The position numbers and the translations under genes are program-made. The notes under the pieces are model-generated. The model searched no databases. It saw only the letters and a list, made by a program, of their open reading frames with translations, and had not been told where the DNA came from. Below, piece by piece: positions 16,300-23,820 of a stretch of DNA of 30,240 nucleotides; positions within the stretch are counted from its first letter, which is position 1, and every line of letters begins with the position of its first letter. This DNA comes from CAXMST01 sp032122625. Its GTDB lineage: Bacteria > Actinomycetota > Thermoleophilia > Solirubrobacterales > 70-9. The stretch is taken from contig JAQBGG010000135.1 in NCBI GenBank assembly GCA_032122625.1, forward strand, positions 1 to 30,240. The letters run 5' to 3'.

Positions 16300-16626
16300 T
16301 TAGTTGCCGTTGACAGCATCGGCGGCCGACTGGCAGAGGTCCTTCAGGCTCTGAACCTGATCCTCCGGCAAGCCCGTTGAATCCGCCTGATCGATGCACT
16401 GCTGGACGGCCTCGTCGACGCTCCCGGGTAGGTCGCCGATCTGGCCCTCAGCATCCTCGAGTTGCTGTTGGGCCTCATCGATGGCGTCCTGGGCATTCTC
16501 AGGAACGGTGACATCCTCGAGTGAGGTGATGCCGCTGTCGCTGCTGTCATCACTGCCGCAGCCGGCGGCAACCAGGCCGCAGGCTAGAACCAGGACCAGA
16601 ATCAAAAGTACGGGCTTGTTGGGCAT
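16300..16626 (-). CDS. Small secreted lipoprotein (paralogue of the gene at 17868-18245)
   Basis: A 108-residue predicted lipoprotein. The signal peptide MPNKPVLLILVLVLACGLVA ends in a lipobox LVAAGC (cleavage before about Cys23), followed by the flexible GSDDSSDSG linker usual for lipoproteins. The mature part is acidic, Gln/Asp-rich and helical (about 42-105), with two more cysteines in CIDQAD and DLCQSAADA. ATG 16626 has GGAGG four bases upstream. It shares layout and the CID...LC pattern with the other minus-strand lipoprotein across leuB. No known family recognised. It is convergent with leuD and divergent from leuB. Confidence 0.8.
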   Translation of the reverse strand: MPNKPVLLILVLVLACGLVAAGCGSDDSSDSGITSLEDVTVPENAQDAIDEAQQQLEDAEGQIGDLPGSVDEAVQQCIDQADSTGLPEDQVQSLKDLCQSAADAVNGN

Positions 16627-16710
16627 TGCTCCTCCAGGGTGTTTGCCGCGGGCATATCCGCTGGGACCCTAACGCGAACAGCCCGGACTGGGCATCCGCC
16701 CGCCGATGCC

Positions 16711-16716
16711 TAGACT
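16711..16716 (+). promoter_or_regulatory. -10 box of a putative leaderless leuB promoter
   Basis: TAGACT ends 9 bases before ATG 16726. The block CCTAGACTGGCGCC (from 16709) is identical over 14 bases to the argH start region. The best -35 candidate at 17 bases, CTGGGC, is weak. Confidence 0.5.
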
Positions 16717-16725
16717 GGCGCCCGC

Positions 16726-17793
16726 ATGACAGTCCCGAAGATCACTCTGCTCGCCGGCGATGGGATCGGCCCGGAGATCATCTCCGCCGGCCGAGCGTTG
16801 CTGGACGCCCTCGGCCCGTTCGAGTTCGAGGAGGCCCTGATCGGCGGCGCCTCGATCGACGAGCACGGCGAGGCCCTGACCAGCGAGGTTCTCGAGCGCT
16901 GCCGCGGTGCCGACGCAGTCCTCCTCGGAGCCGTAGGCGGTCCGAAATGGGACACGACGGACCCCGACTCCCCGCGCCCCGAGCAGGGACTGCTCGGCCT
17001 CCGCAAGGGCCTGGGGCTGTACGCGAACCTTCGCCCTGTGCGGCCGCTGGCGGCGCTGCTCGACGCCTCGCCGTTGCGCCGTGAGGTGATCGAGGGAACC
17101 GATCTGCTGGTGGTCCGTGAGCTCACCGGCGGGATCTATTTCGGGGAGAAGGAGCGGCAGCCGGAGATGGCCCGCGACGACTGCGTCTACACGCGGATCG
17201 AGATCGAGCGGATCGCCCGGACCGCGTTCGAGTCGGCTCAGCGTCGGGCAGAGGGTGGGGGCAGCGCCCGCGTCACCTCCGTCGACAAAGCCAATGTGCT
17301 GGAGACGTCGCGCCTCTGGCGAGAGGTTGTCAGCGAGGTCGCCGGCGGATACCGGGATGTCGAGCTCGATCACATGCTCGTCGACAACGCCGCGATGCAG
17401 CTCGTCGCCTCGCCGGCACGGTTCGACGTGATCGTCACCGAGAACCTGTTCGGCGACATCCTCAGCGACGAGGCGGCGATGCTGACGGGCTCGTTGGGCA
17501 TGCTCCCCTCAGCAAGCCTCGGTGGCGATGGGCCCGGCGTCTTCGAGCCCGTGCACGGCTCGGCCCCCGACATCGCCGGGCGCGGGATCGCCAACCCGCT
17601 GGCGACCTTCCTCTCGATCGCCCTGCTGCTGCGTCACGGCCTCGACCGGCACGACGACGCCGCGCGGGTCGAGGGCTCCGTCGAAGCGGCGCTCGAGACC
17701 GGGCTACGCACCCCTGACCTCGCCACTGGGGCCGACTCCGAGCGGGAGGCCGGCAGTGCCGAGATCACGGCCGCGGTGATCGCGGCACTGTAG
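16726..17793 (+). CDS. leuB: 3-isopropylmalate dehydrogenase
   Basis: NAD-dependent oxidative decarboxylase acting on 3-isopropylmalate, and likely on 3-methylmalate in the citramalate route. The 355 residues contain LLAGDGIGPEII at the start, LLGAVGGPKWD, RPEQGLLGLRKGLGLYANLRPV, RELTGGIYFGE, the catalytic Lys in VDKANVLETSRLWR, the Asp-rich metal site DHMLVDNAAMQLV and ENLFGDILSDEAAML, and FEPVHGSAPDIAGRGIANP. This is a standard bacterial LeuB. ATG 16726 lacks a Shine-Dalgarno, and a -10 box lies just upstream. It is separated from leuD by a minus-strand lipoprotein gene, so it has its own promoter. Confidence 0.97.
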   Translation: MTVPKITLLAGDGIGPEIISAGRALLDALGPFEFEEALIGGASIDEHGEALTSEVLERCRGADAVLLGAVGGPKWDTTDPDSPRPEQGLLGLRKGLGLYANLRPVRPLAALLDASPLRREVIEGTDLLVVRELTGGIYFGEKERQPEMARDDCVYTRIEIERIARTAFESAQRRAEGGGSARVTSVDKANVLETSRLWREVVSEVAGGYRDVELDHMLVDNAAMQLVASPARFDVIVTENLFGDILSDEAAMLTGSLGMLPSASLGGDGPGVFEPVHGSAPDIAGRGIANPLATFLSIALLLRHGLDRHDDAARVEGSVEAALETGLRTPDLATGADSEREAGSAEITAAVIAAL

Positions 17794-17816
17794 CGATCCA
17801 ACCTGGAGCGGAGCAA

Positions 17817-17844
17817 GGGCCGGGATGCATTGCAACCCCGGCCC
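17817..17844. terminator. Hairpin between convergent leuB and lipoprotein gene
   Basis: GGGCCGGG (17817-17824) pairs perfectly with CCCGGCCC (17837-17844), loop 12 bases. It sits 24 bases after leuB and 24 bases from the end of the opposing lipoprotein gene, so it could serve both. It lacks a T-run. Confidence 0.5.
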
Positions 17845-17867
17845 CGCGGTTCCAGATGGGTTAGCGC

Positions 17868-18245
17868 TCAGCCGCTCGGCTGCAGTGCGGCGGTCGCCTG
17901 CTCGGCAGCCGCCTGGCAGGCCGCCAGGACATTCGCGCGAGCCGACTCGTCGGTGGCGGCGTCCGCCTGTTCGGCGCAGGCCTCGAAGGCGGTGCGCGCC
18001 TGCTCACAGAGCGGCTTGCCTATCGCCTCGGCGGCAACAGCACCCCCGGGGATCGCATCTATGCATGCGTTGTAGACGCTTTCGGAGTCGACGGAGCCCG
18101 CGTCGGTGGTGCTGGTGTCGGTGGCCTCGCTCGTCGTCGCCGCCTCGCCGCTCGTCGTCGACGAGTCGTCACTGCCGCATCCGGCGGCGAGCAGCGCGGC
18201 CGCGAGCATCACCAGAAGGGCAACCATCGGTCCCCGCTTACGCAT
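17868..18245 (-). CDS. Small secreted lipoprotein (paralogue of the gene at 16300-16626)
   Basis: A 125-residue predicted lipoprotein. ATG 18245 starts MRKRGPMVALLVMLAAALLA, a basic then hydrophobic signal, ending in the lipobox LLAAGC (Cys at about 23), followed by GSDDSSTTSGEAATTSEA, a Ser/Thr-rich linker. The mature helical part carries four cysteines: NACIDA, KPLCEQA, FEACAEQ and LAACQAA. GAGGAG lies just upstream of the ATG. The open frame continues upstream to 18401, but that part lacks features and would bury the signal peptide. It resembles the other lipoprotein across leuB in signal, linker and CID...LC spacing. Function unknown. Confidence 0.82.
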   Translation of the reverse strand: MRKRGPMVALLVMLAAALLAAGCGSDDSSTTSGEAATTSEATDTSTTDAGSVDSESVYNACIDAIPGGAVAAEAIGKPLCEQARTAFEACAEQADAATDESARANVLAACQAAAEQATAALQPSG

Positions 18246-18461
18246 GTCTCTCCTCGGGTTGGATCGGACCGGTGCGGTCGCTGCGGTCTCGACGAGCGAG
18301 CCTATTCGATCCCGGGGCCGCTGGAGATCGGTTTTCGGCGAAGTGGACCAATGATCTAGGCGCACCCACCGGGCCCATGCCAACGATTCCCGGCCGTCCA
18401 TCAGGCATACTTGGTCGCCCGCCCCGAGCGGACCCTACGAGCCCCGAAAGGACCGAGCACA

Positions 18462-19394
18462 GTGGAGAAGGCCGAGCACATCTGGATGAATGGTGAGTTC
18501 GTCGCGTGGGACGAGGCCAAGGTTCACGTACTCAGCCATGGCCTCCACTACGGCACCGGCGTCTTCGAGGGGATCCGCGCCTACGAGACCGAGCTTGGAC
18601 CCGCCGTCTTCCGCCACCGTGAGCATTACCGTCGGCTCCATCAGTCAGCGTCGCTGTACGCGATGGAGATCCCCTATTCGGTCGAGGAGCTGCAGGAGGC
18701 AACCCGGGAGCTGATCCGGCGCAACGGCCAGAGCAGCTGCTACATCCGGCCCCTGGCTTTCCGCGGCTACGGCGAGATGGGCCTTTATGCGAGGAGCGCA
18801 CCGATCGACGTCGTCATCGCGAGCTGGCCCTGGGGCGCCTACCTGGGCGAGGACGGCAAGCGCAACGGGATCCGCGCCAAGGTCTCCTCGTGGCGCACGC
18901 TGAACCCCGACAGCTCAATCCCGCACGCGAAGGCCTCGGGGCAATATCTGAACTCGATCCTCGCCAAGAACGAGACCGCCGAGGCCGGCTACGACGAGGC
19001 GATCCTGCTCGATCACATGGGCCAGGTCTCCGAGGGCTCCGGCGAGAACATCTTTCTCGTTCGCGAGGGGCAGCTGCTGACCCCGGGTCACGCGTCCTCG
19101 ATCCTCGATGGGATCACGAGGCGCTCCGTGATCGAGATCGCCGAGGACTTCGGCTATACGGTGATCGCCCGCGACATCGCGCGGGCTGAGCTCTACCTGG
19201 CCGAAGAGGTCTTCTTCACCGGCACGGCGGCCGAGCTGGTTCCGGTCCGAGAGATCGACCACCACAAGATCCCCGCCCCCGGCGAGATCACCCAGGCGAT
19301 CCAGGCCAAGTTCGAGGACGCCCTGCACGGTCGCGCCAAGGAATACCGCGAATGGCTGGACCCGGTCAACCAAGCCAGTAAGGTCGAGTCCTGA
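18462..19394 (+). CDS. ilvE: Branched-chain amino acid aminotransferase
   Basis: PLP class IV transaminase giving valine, leucine and isoleucine from their keto acids. The 310-residue product from GTG 18462 begins MEKAEHIWMNGEFV, followed by HVLSHGLHYGTGVFEGIRAY (split here: HGLHYGTG, FEGIRAY). The Schiff-base lysine is K157 in HAKASGQYLNS, with SEGSGENIF and a substrate-loop block FTGTAAELVPVREID. AAAGGA lies 9 bases before the GTG and decides the start over the upstream frame to 18411. It is divergent from the lipoprotein gene. Its stop overlaps the ATG of a small leader-like ORF (TGATG), and cimA follows. Confidence 0.96.
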   Translation: MEKAEHIWMNGEFVAWDEAKVHVLSHGLHYGTGVFEGIRAYETELGPAVFRHREHYRRLHQSASLYAMEIPYSVEELQEATRELIRRNGQSSCYIRPLAFRGYGEMGLYARSAPIDVVIASWPWGAYLGEDGKRNGIRAKVSSWRTLNPDSSIPHAKASGQYLNSILAKNETAEAGYDEAILLDHMGQVSEGSGENIFLVREGQLLTPGHASSILDGITRRSVIEIAEDFGYTVIARDIARAELYLAEEVFFTGTAAELVPVREIDHHKIPAPGEITQAIQAKFEDALHGRAKEYREWLDPVNQASKVES

Positions 19395-19459
19395 TGCTTG
19401 CCGCCCGTCTCGCCATTACCCCGAGCCCTCGCCGAATTACCGGCACCGCTGCCGCCTGA
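19394..19459 (+). CDS. Possible 21-residue leader ORF before cimA
   Basis: An ORF starting at the ATG that overlaps the ilvE stop (TGATG) encodes MLAARLAITPSPRR then ITGTAAA. It has two Leu, two Ile and three Thr codons. Both Ile codons are ATT and one Leu codon is CTT, which look uncommon compared with the ATC/CTC/CTG of neighbouring genes. Because cimA leads to isoleucine and the ORF is followed by hairpins, it could be a leader peptide. The amino acid bias is much weaker than at leuA, and it may be chance. Confidence 0.3.
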   Translation: MLAARLAITPSPRRITGTAAA

Positions 19460-19536
19460 GCCGATCGGCTCAGCGGTTGCGGCGAGCGTGCACGGCTGCG
19501 GCCGCAGGCGTGCAGGATGCCGAGAACGGCGTTCTC
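19456..19536 (+). promoter_or_regulatory. Three consecutive hairpins in the ilvE-cimA spacer
   Basis: The first is a perfect 18-base palindrome CTGAGCCGATCGGCTCAG (19456-19473), overlapping the small ORF stop. The second is GCACGGCTGCGG (19490-19501) with CCGCAGGCGTGC (19502-19513), an inverted repeat with one G-G mismatch. The third is GAGAAC-GGC-GTTCTC (19522-19536), ending 29 bases before cimA. None has a T-run. They may be an attenuator or processing structure. Confidence 0.4.
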
Positions 19537-19565
19537 CCGGTGACTAGTGAGGAAGGATTTACCCC

Positions 19566-21176
19566 GTGAGCAAGGTTGACCTCTACGACACGACCCTCCG
19601 CGACGGCATGCAAGGCCCCGGCATGTCGCTGTCGGCGGCCGAAAAACTGCGCGTGGTCCGTGCCCTCGACGGGCTCGGAGTCCAGCTGATCGAGGCCGGG
19701 TTCCCCGACTCCAACCCGAAGGAGCTGGAGCTGTTCGAGCTGCTCGCTGCCGAGGAGCTGGAGCAGGCAACGATCTGTGCCTTTGGCATGACCCGCCGCC
19801 GGGACACGGCGCCTGAGGATGACCCCGGGCTGCGGACGCTGGCCGCCTGCTTCGCGCCCGTGGTCACGCTGGTCGGCAAGACATGGAGCCTGCATCTGGA
19901 GAAGGTCACGCGGGTTAGCCGCGAGGAGAACCTGGGGATGATCTCCGACTCGATCGCCTACCTGCGAGCAGAGGACAAGCGGGTGATCTACGACGCCGAG
20001 CACTTCTTCGACGGCTGGCGTGACGATCGCGGCTACGCCATGGAGTGCCTGCGCGCCGCGGTTGCGGCCGGCGCCGAGAACATCAGCCTTTGTGACACCA
20101 ACGGCGCCAGCCTGCCCGAGCAGATCGGCGAGGCGACCGCCGACGCCGTCATCGATCTCGGCGAGCGCGCCGGGATCGGCATCCACACGCACAATGATCT
20201 CGAGTGCGGCGTTGCGAACTCGCTCGCCGGCGTGCGGGCCGGCGCGACGCTCGTCCAGGGCACGATGAACGGCTACGGGGAGCGCACCGGCAACGCCAAC
20301 CTGGTCTCGATCCTGCCTGTGCTCGAGCTCAAGCTCGGCTACGACTGCGTCGGCCCCGAGCGGCTTCGCCGGCTGACTGAGACCGCCCACCTGATCGACG
20401 AGATCTGCAACCTCTCGCCGAACCCGAATCAGCCCTACGTCGGCCGCAACGCCTTCGCCCACAAGGGTGGCCTGCACGCCGCCGGCATTCAGGTCGACCC
20501 ACGGACCTTCGAGCACATCGATCCCGACCTCGTCGGCAACAACCGGGAAGTATTGATCAGCGAGCTGGCCGGCAAGGGCTCGGTACTCGCCCGCGCGGAG
20601 CGGGCCGGGATCGAGATCGAAGACGCCGGCGCCCGCCGCGCCGTTGAATCGGTCAAGGAGCGAGAGCACGGTGGCTACTCCTACGAGGCCGCCGACGCGA
20701 GCTTCGAGCTCCTGATTCGCAGGGAGACCGGTACCTATGAGCCGCTGTTCAAGCTCGAGAGCTTCCGCGTGGTTACCGAGAAGCGAGCCGACGGCCGGGT
20801 CGAGACGGAGGCAACGATCAAGGTCTGGGTCGGCGGCCACCGCTACATCCGCACGGCCGAAGGACTCGGTCCCGTCCATGCTCTCGACCTCGCCCTGCGG
20901 AGCGCGATCGTCGAGCACCACCCGGAGCTCGCCGAGATCGCCCTGACGAACTTCAAGGTCCGGATCCTCGACGAACACCAGGGGACGGAGGCCGTCACCA
21001 GGGTCTTGCTCGACACCTCCGACGGACACGACTCGTGGGGGTCGATCGGTGTCTCCGAGAACGTGATCGAAGCCTCCTGGGAGGCGCTCGTCGACTCGCT
21101 CGAGTACGCATTCCAGCCGGGCCGGCAGGACGCGGCCACAGGACGGGGTCGAGCCGGCTCCAAACACGGTGTCTGA
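19566..21176 (+). CDS. cimA: (R)-citramalate synthase
   Basis: Condenses pyruvate and acetyl-CoA to citramalate, opening the threonine-independent isoleucine route. The 536 residues have the catalytic barrel with LYDTTLRDGMQGPGMSLS (about 6-23), VQLIEAGFPDSNPKELELF, the long CimA-type insert GKTWSLHLEKVTRVSREEN (split: GKTWSLHLEKV, SREENLGMI), HTHNDLECGVANSL, GYGERTGNANL and GRNAFAHKGGLHAAGI. A C-terminal regulatory domain follows (about 400-515). DGMQGPG instead of LeuA's DGEQSPG, and the WSLH insert, separate it from LeuA. GTG 19566 is preceded by GAGGAAGGA at about 9 bases. Its last eight bases overlap the DegT-type gene. Confidence 0.94.
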   Translation: MSKVDLYDTTLRDGMQGPGMSLSAAEKLRVVRALDGLGVQLIEAGFPDSNPKELELFELLAAEELEQATICAFGMTRRRDTAPEDDPGLRTLAACFAPVVTLVGKTWSLHLEKVTRVSREENLGMISDSIAYLRAEDKRVIYDAEHFFDGWRDDRGYAMECLRAAVAAGAENISLCDTNGASLPEQIGEATADAVIDLGERAGIGIHTHNDLECGVANSLAGVRAGATLVQGTMNGYGERTGNANLVSILPVLELKLGYDCVGPERLRRLTETAHLIDEICNLSPNPNQPYVGRNAFAHKGGLHAAGIQVDPRTFEHIDPDLVGNNREVLISELAGKGSVLARAERAGIEIEDAGARRAVESVKEREHGGYSYEAADASFELLIRRETGTYEPLFKLESFRVVTEKRADGRVETEATIKVWVGGHRYIRTAEGLGPVHALDLALRSAIVEHHPELAEIALTNFKVRILDEHQGTEAVTRVLLDTSDGHDSWGSIGVSENVIEASWEALVDSLEYAFQPGRQDAATGRGRAGSKHGV

Positions 21177-22332
21177 GCCCGCCGCAGAGCCGCGAATCCC
21201 GCTCGCTCGGCCGCTGCTCGGCGAGCGCGAGGAGGAGCTCGTCCTCGAGGTCCTGCGCTCGGGGATGCTCTCACTGGGCCCGATGCTGGGTCGTTTCGAG
21301 GACGCCTTCGAGCAACGGCTGGGCGCCACAGGGGCGGTCGCCGTATCGAGCGGCACCACGGCCCTCCACCTCGGCGTCCGATCGCTGGGATGGGGCGATG
21401 GCGATCAGATCCTGACCTCGCCGCTGAGCTTCGTAGCCTCGTCCAACTGCCTGCTCTACGAAGGCGCGACGCCCCGCTTCTGCGACGTAGACCCGGCGAC
21501 GCTCTGCATCGACCCCGAGATCGCCGAGGCGGCTATCAACGACGAGGTGACCGGCATCCTGCCGATCCACATCTTCGGCTACCCGGCCGCGATGGAGCGG
21601 CTCGAGTCGCTGTCGTCCCGCCATGGCCTCGGCCTGCTCGAGGACGCCGCCCAAGCCCTCGGAGCGATCTGCGCCGACGGCGTCCAGGTTGGCGCGCGAG
21701 GCAATCCCACGGCGTTTGCTTTCTACGCCAACAAGCAGATGACGACGGGGGAGGGGGGGATGCTGATGCTTGCCGACCCCGAGGCGATTGCGGTCGCCAG
21801 AAGTGAGCGCAACCAGGGCCGCGCACCGGAGATGAAGGTGATGAACCACGAGCGGATCGGCTTCAACTACCGGCTGACCGACATCGCAGCCGCGCTCGGC
21901 ATTGCCCAGCTCGAGCGCCTCGACGAGCTGTTCGCCTCCCGGCAGGCGATCGCCGGGGCCTACACGGAACGCTTCGCCGACCTGGGGGGCGCCGAGCCCG
22001 GCGCCGGCGACGCCAACGACCTGCTTTTGCCTCTAGCGAATCAGGGGCGGGCGAAGCGCAGCTGGTTCGTCTACCTCCTGCGGCTGCCCAAGGCAGCTGA
22101 CCGCGACGCTGTGATCGATGCCCTCGAGCAGGACGGCATCGATGCCCGGGCCTACATCCCATGCATCCACCTGCAGCCGCCCTACCGGGAGCGATTCGGC
22201 TTTCGGGGAGGCGAGTTCCCGGTCGCCGAGGACTTCTCCCGCAGGGGGCTGGCGTTGCCCTTCTATCCGGGCCTTGGCGAAGCTGCGATCGAGCGGGTCG
22301 TCAGCTCGCTGCGTCGCGCTCTGGGCCGCTAG
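21169..22332 (+). CDS. DegT/DnrJ/EryC1-family PLP aminotransferase
   Basis: Aminotransferase of the sugar-aminating family, typically acting on nucleotide-bound keto-sugars; substrate unknown. The 387 residues show SGTTALHLGVRSL (about 61-73), DQILTSPLSFVASSNCLLY, LEDAAQALGA with D159, the Schiff-base lysine K189 in FYANKQMTTGEGGML, then GFNYRLTDIAAALGIAQLERLD, all standard for the family. GTG 21169 overlaps the end of cimA by eight bases, implying translational coupling. No sugar-nucleotide genes are present nearby, so a role in surface glycan synthesis is not supported by context, and an amino-acid-related role is only a guess. Confidence 0.9.
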   Translation: MSEPAAEPRIPLARPLLGEREEELVLEVLRSGMLSLGPMLGRFEDAFEQRLGATGAVAVSSGTTALHLGVRSLGWGDGDQILTSPLSFVASSNCLLYEGATPRFCDVDPATLCIDPEIAEAAINDEVTGILPIHIFGYPAAMERLESLSSRHGLGLLEDAAQALGAICADGVQVGARGNPTAFAFYANKQMTTGEGGMLMLADPEAIAVARSERNQGRAPEMKVMNHERIGFNYRLTDIAAALGIAQLERLDELFASRQAIAGAYTERFADLGGAEPGAGDANDLLLPLANQGRAKRSWFVYLLRLPKAADRDAVIDALEQDGIDARAYIPCIHLQPPYRERFGFRGGEFPVAEDFSRRGLALPFYPGLGEAAIERVVSSLRRALGR

Positions 22333-22436
22333 CCGGGTCACGACCTCAGGGCATCCCGGCGAGCGAGCTGCGCTGCCGATGACCAAGGCGGTCTCGATCG
22401 CGCAGCCTGCTCAGCACCCCGGAGCCGCCGCGCTCC

Positions 22437-22442
22437 TAGACT
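22437..22442 (+). promoter_or_regulatory. -10 box of a putative leaderless argH promoter
   Basis: TAGACT ends 7 bases before ATG 22450, in the same 14-base block (CCTAGACTGGCGCC) seen before leuB. No clear -35 and no Shine-Dalgarno. Confidence 0.5.
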
Positions 22443-22449
22443 GGCGCCG

Positions 22450-23820
22450 ATGGCCCGCTTCGAAAAGCAACCCGACCCCGTCTTCTGGGAGCTCAACGCT
22501 TCGCTCGCCTTCGACAGGCGACTTGCCCCCTACGACATCCAGCAATCGCGGGCCCACGCCGGCGCTCTACAGCGGGCTGGAGTCCTCGACGAGGAGGAGC
22601 TCGCCCAGTTGCTCGCAGGACTCGACCGGATCGAGGCGGAGCTCGCCGATGGGGGGTTCCCTTTCGAGGAGGCGGACGAGGACATCCATATGGCGATCGA
22701 GCGGCGCCTGACCGAGATCACCGGGCCGGTCGGCGGCAAGATCCACACAGGCCGTTCCCGCAACGATCAGGTGGCGACCGACCTTGCGCTGTTCGTGGCC
22801 GAGCGCAGCCGGGTGGCTCTGGGCCTGCTGCGCGAGACACTGGCGGGGGTGCATGACCTCGCGGCCACGCACATTGACTGGCGAATGCCCGGCTACACGC
22901 ACCTTCAGCGCGCCCAGCCGGTCTATCTCGGCCACCACCTGCTCGCCTGGTTCTGGATGCTGCACCGCGACGCTGAGCGGTTCTCGGCCGCGCTGGGCGC
23001 CGCCTCGGTGATGCCGCTCGGCGCGGGTGCCCTGGCCGGGCTCAACTGGCAGCTGGATCGAGCCGGGGTGGCGTCTGAGCTCGGCTTTCAGTCCGTCGCG
23101 CCGAACTCGATGGATGCCGTCGCCAACCGGGACTTCGCCCTCGACTACCTCGCCGCGGCGAGCACCTGCGCGACCCATCTGTCGCGGATCGGCGCTGAGA
23201 TCGTGCTCTGGTCAAGCACCGAGTTCAGCTTCTGCAGGCCGCCGGAGGAGTACTCCTCCGGCTCCTCGATCATGCCGCAGAAGATGAACCCGGATGCGGC
23301 CGAGTTGCTGCGCGCCAAGGCGCCGCGGGTCGTCTCCTCCTACACGACCCTGCTCGGGATCCAGCACGCGTTGCCGCTCGCCTACAGCAAGGACCTGCAG
23401 GAGGACAAGGAGCCGCTGTTCGACGCCGTCGACACGATCGAGCTCTGCCTGCGGGCGCTGGAGGGGATGCTTGGCGGGATCACCTTCAATCGTGAACGGA
23501 TGGCGGCGGCGGCGGACGACGAGATGGTCGCCGCGACCGACATCGCCGATCTGCTCGTACGGAGGGGGCTGCCCTTTCGCGAGGCGCACGCGGTCGTTGG
23601 CAGCCTCGTCCGGCATGCGCTGGAGAACGAGATCGAACTCTCAGCGATCGACCGTGACGAACTCGATCAGTTCTCCGATCTGCTGGACGAGGAGTACTAC
23701 GAGGTGCTCGCGAGCAACAACTGGCTCGACTCGAAGCGCTCGCACGGCGGCACCTCGTCCGAGTCGGTTGCCGTGCAGCTCGAGCAGGCCGCGGCCGCGC
23801 TGGCCGCTCTCGACGGTTGA
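22450..23820 (+). CDS. argH: Argininosuccinate lyase
   Basis: Last arginine-synthesis step: splits argininosuccinate into arginine and fumarate. The 456 residues carry the fumarase/aspartase-superfamily blocks HTGRSRNDQVATD (about 99-111), MPGYTHLQRAQPV (146-158) with the catalytic His, and the signature loop SSGSSIMPQKMNPDAAELLR (about 269-288) with the catalytic Ser. No other arginine gene is in the window. ATG 22450 has a -10 box immediately upstream and no Shine-Dalgarno. The TGA overlaps the TTG start of the DNA glycosylase gene (TTGA), so the two are coupled. Neighbourhood of mpg and tyrS is also seen in other Actinobacteria. Confidence 0.97.
   Translation: MARFEKQPDPVFWELNASLAFDRRLAPYDIQQSRAHAGALQRAGVLDEEELAQLLAGLDRIEAELADGGFPFEEADEDIHMAIERRLTEITGPVGGKIHTGRSRNDQVATDLALFVAERSRVALGLLRETLAGVHDLAATHIDWRMPGYTHLQRAQPVYLGHHLLAWFWMLHRDAERFSAALGAASVMPLGAGALAGLNWQLDRAGVASELGFQSVAPNSMDAVANRDFALDYLAAASTCATHLSRIGAEIVLWSSTEFSFCRPPEEYSSGSSIMPQKMNPDAAELLRAKAPRVVSSYTTLLGIQHALPLAYSKDLQEDKEPLFDAVDTIELCLRALEGMLGGITFNRERMAAAADDEMVAATDIADLLVRRGLPFREAHAVVGSLVRHALENEIELSAIDRDELDQFSDLLDEEYYEVLASNNWLDSKRSHGGTSSESVAVQLEQAAAALAALDG

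Noticed and set aside
18246..18401. N-terminal extension of the second lipoprotein
   Set aside because: It would place 52 residues before a signal peptide. ATG 18245 has a good ribosome site and a canonical signal sequence.
18377..18496. Possible 39-residue upstream ORF overlapping the ilvE start (MPTIPGRPSGILG...)
   Set aside because: Only two Ile and two Leu codons, no ribosome site, Pro/Arg-rich chance composition, and it runs into ilvE in another frame. Not convincing as a leader peptide.
19470..21359. 629-codon minus-strand open frame over cimA
   Set aside because: It mirrors cimA in the complementary frame, shows no family motif, and spans the ilvE-cimA spacer and the degT start. Similar long shadows at 6028-7338, 9497-10558, 24896-26365 and 26733-28106 were rejected for the same reason.
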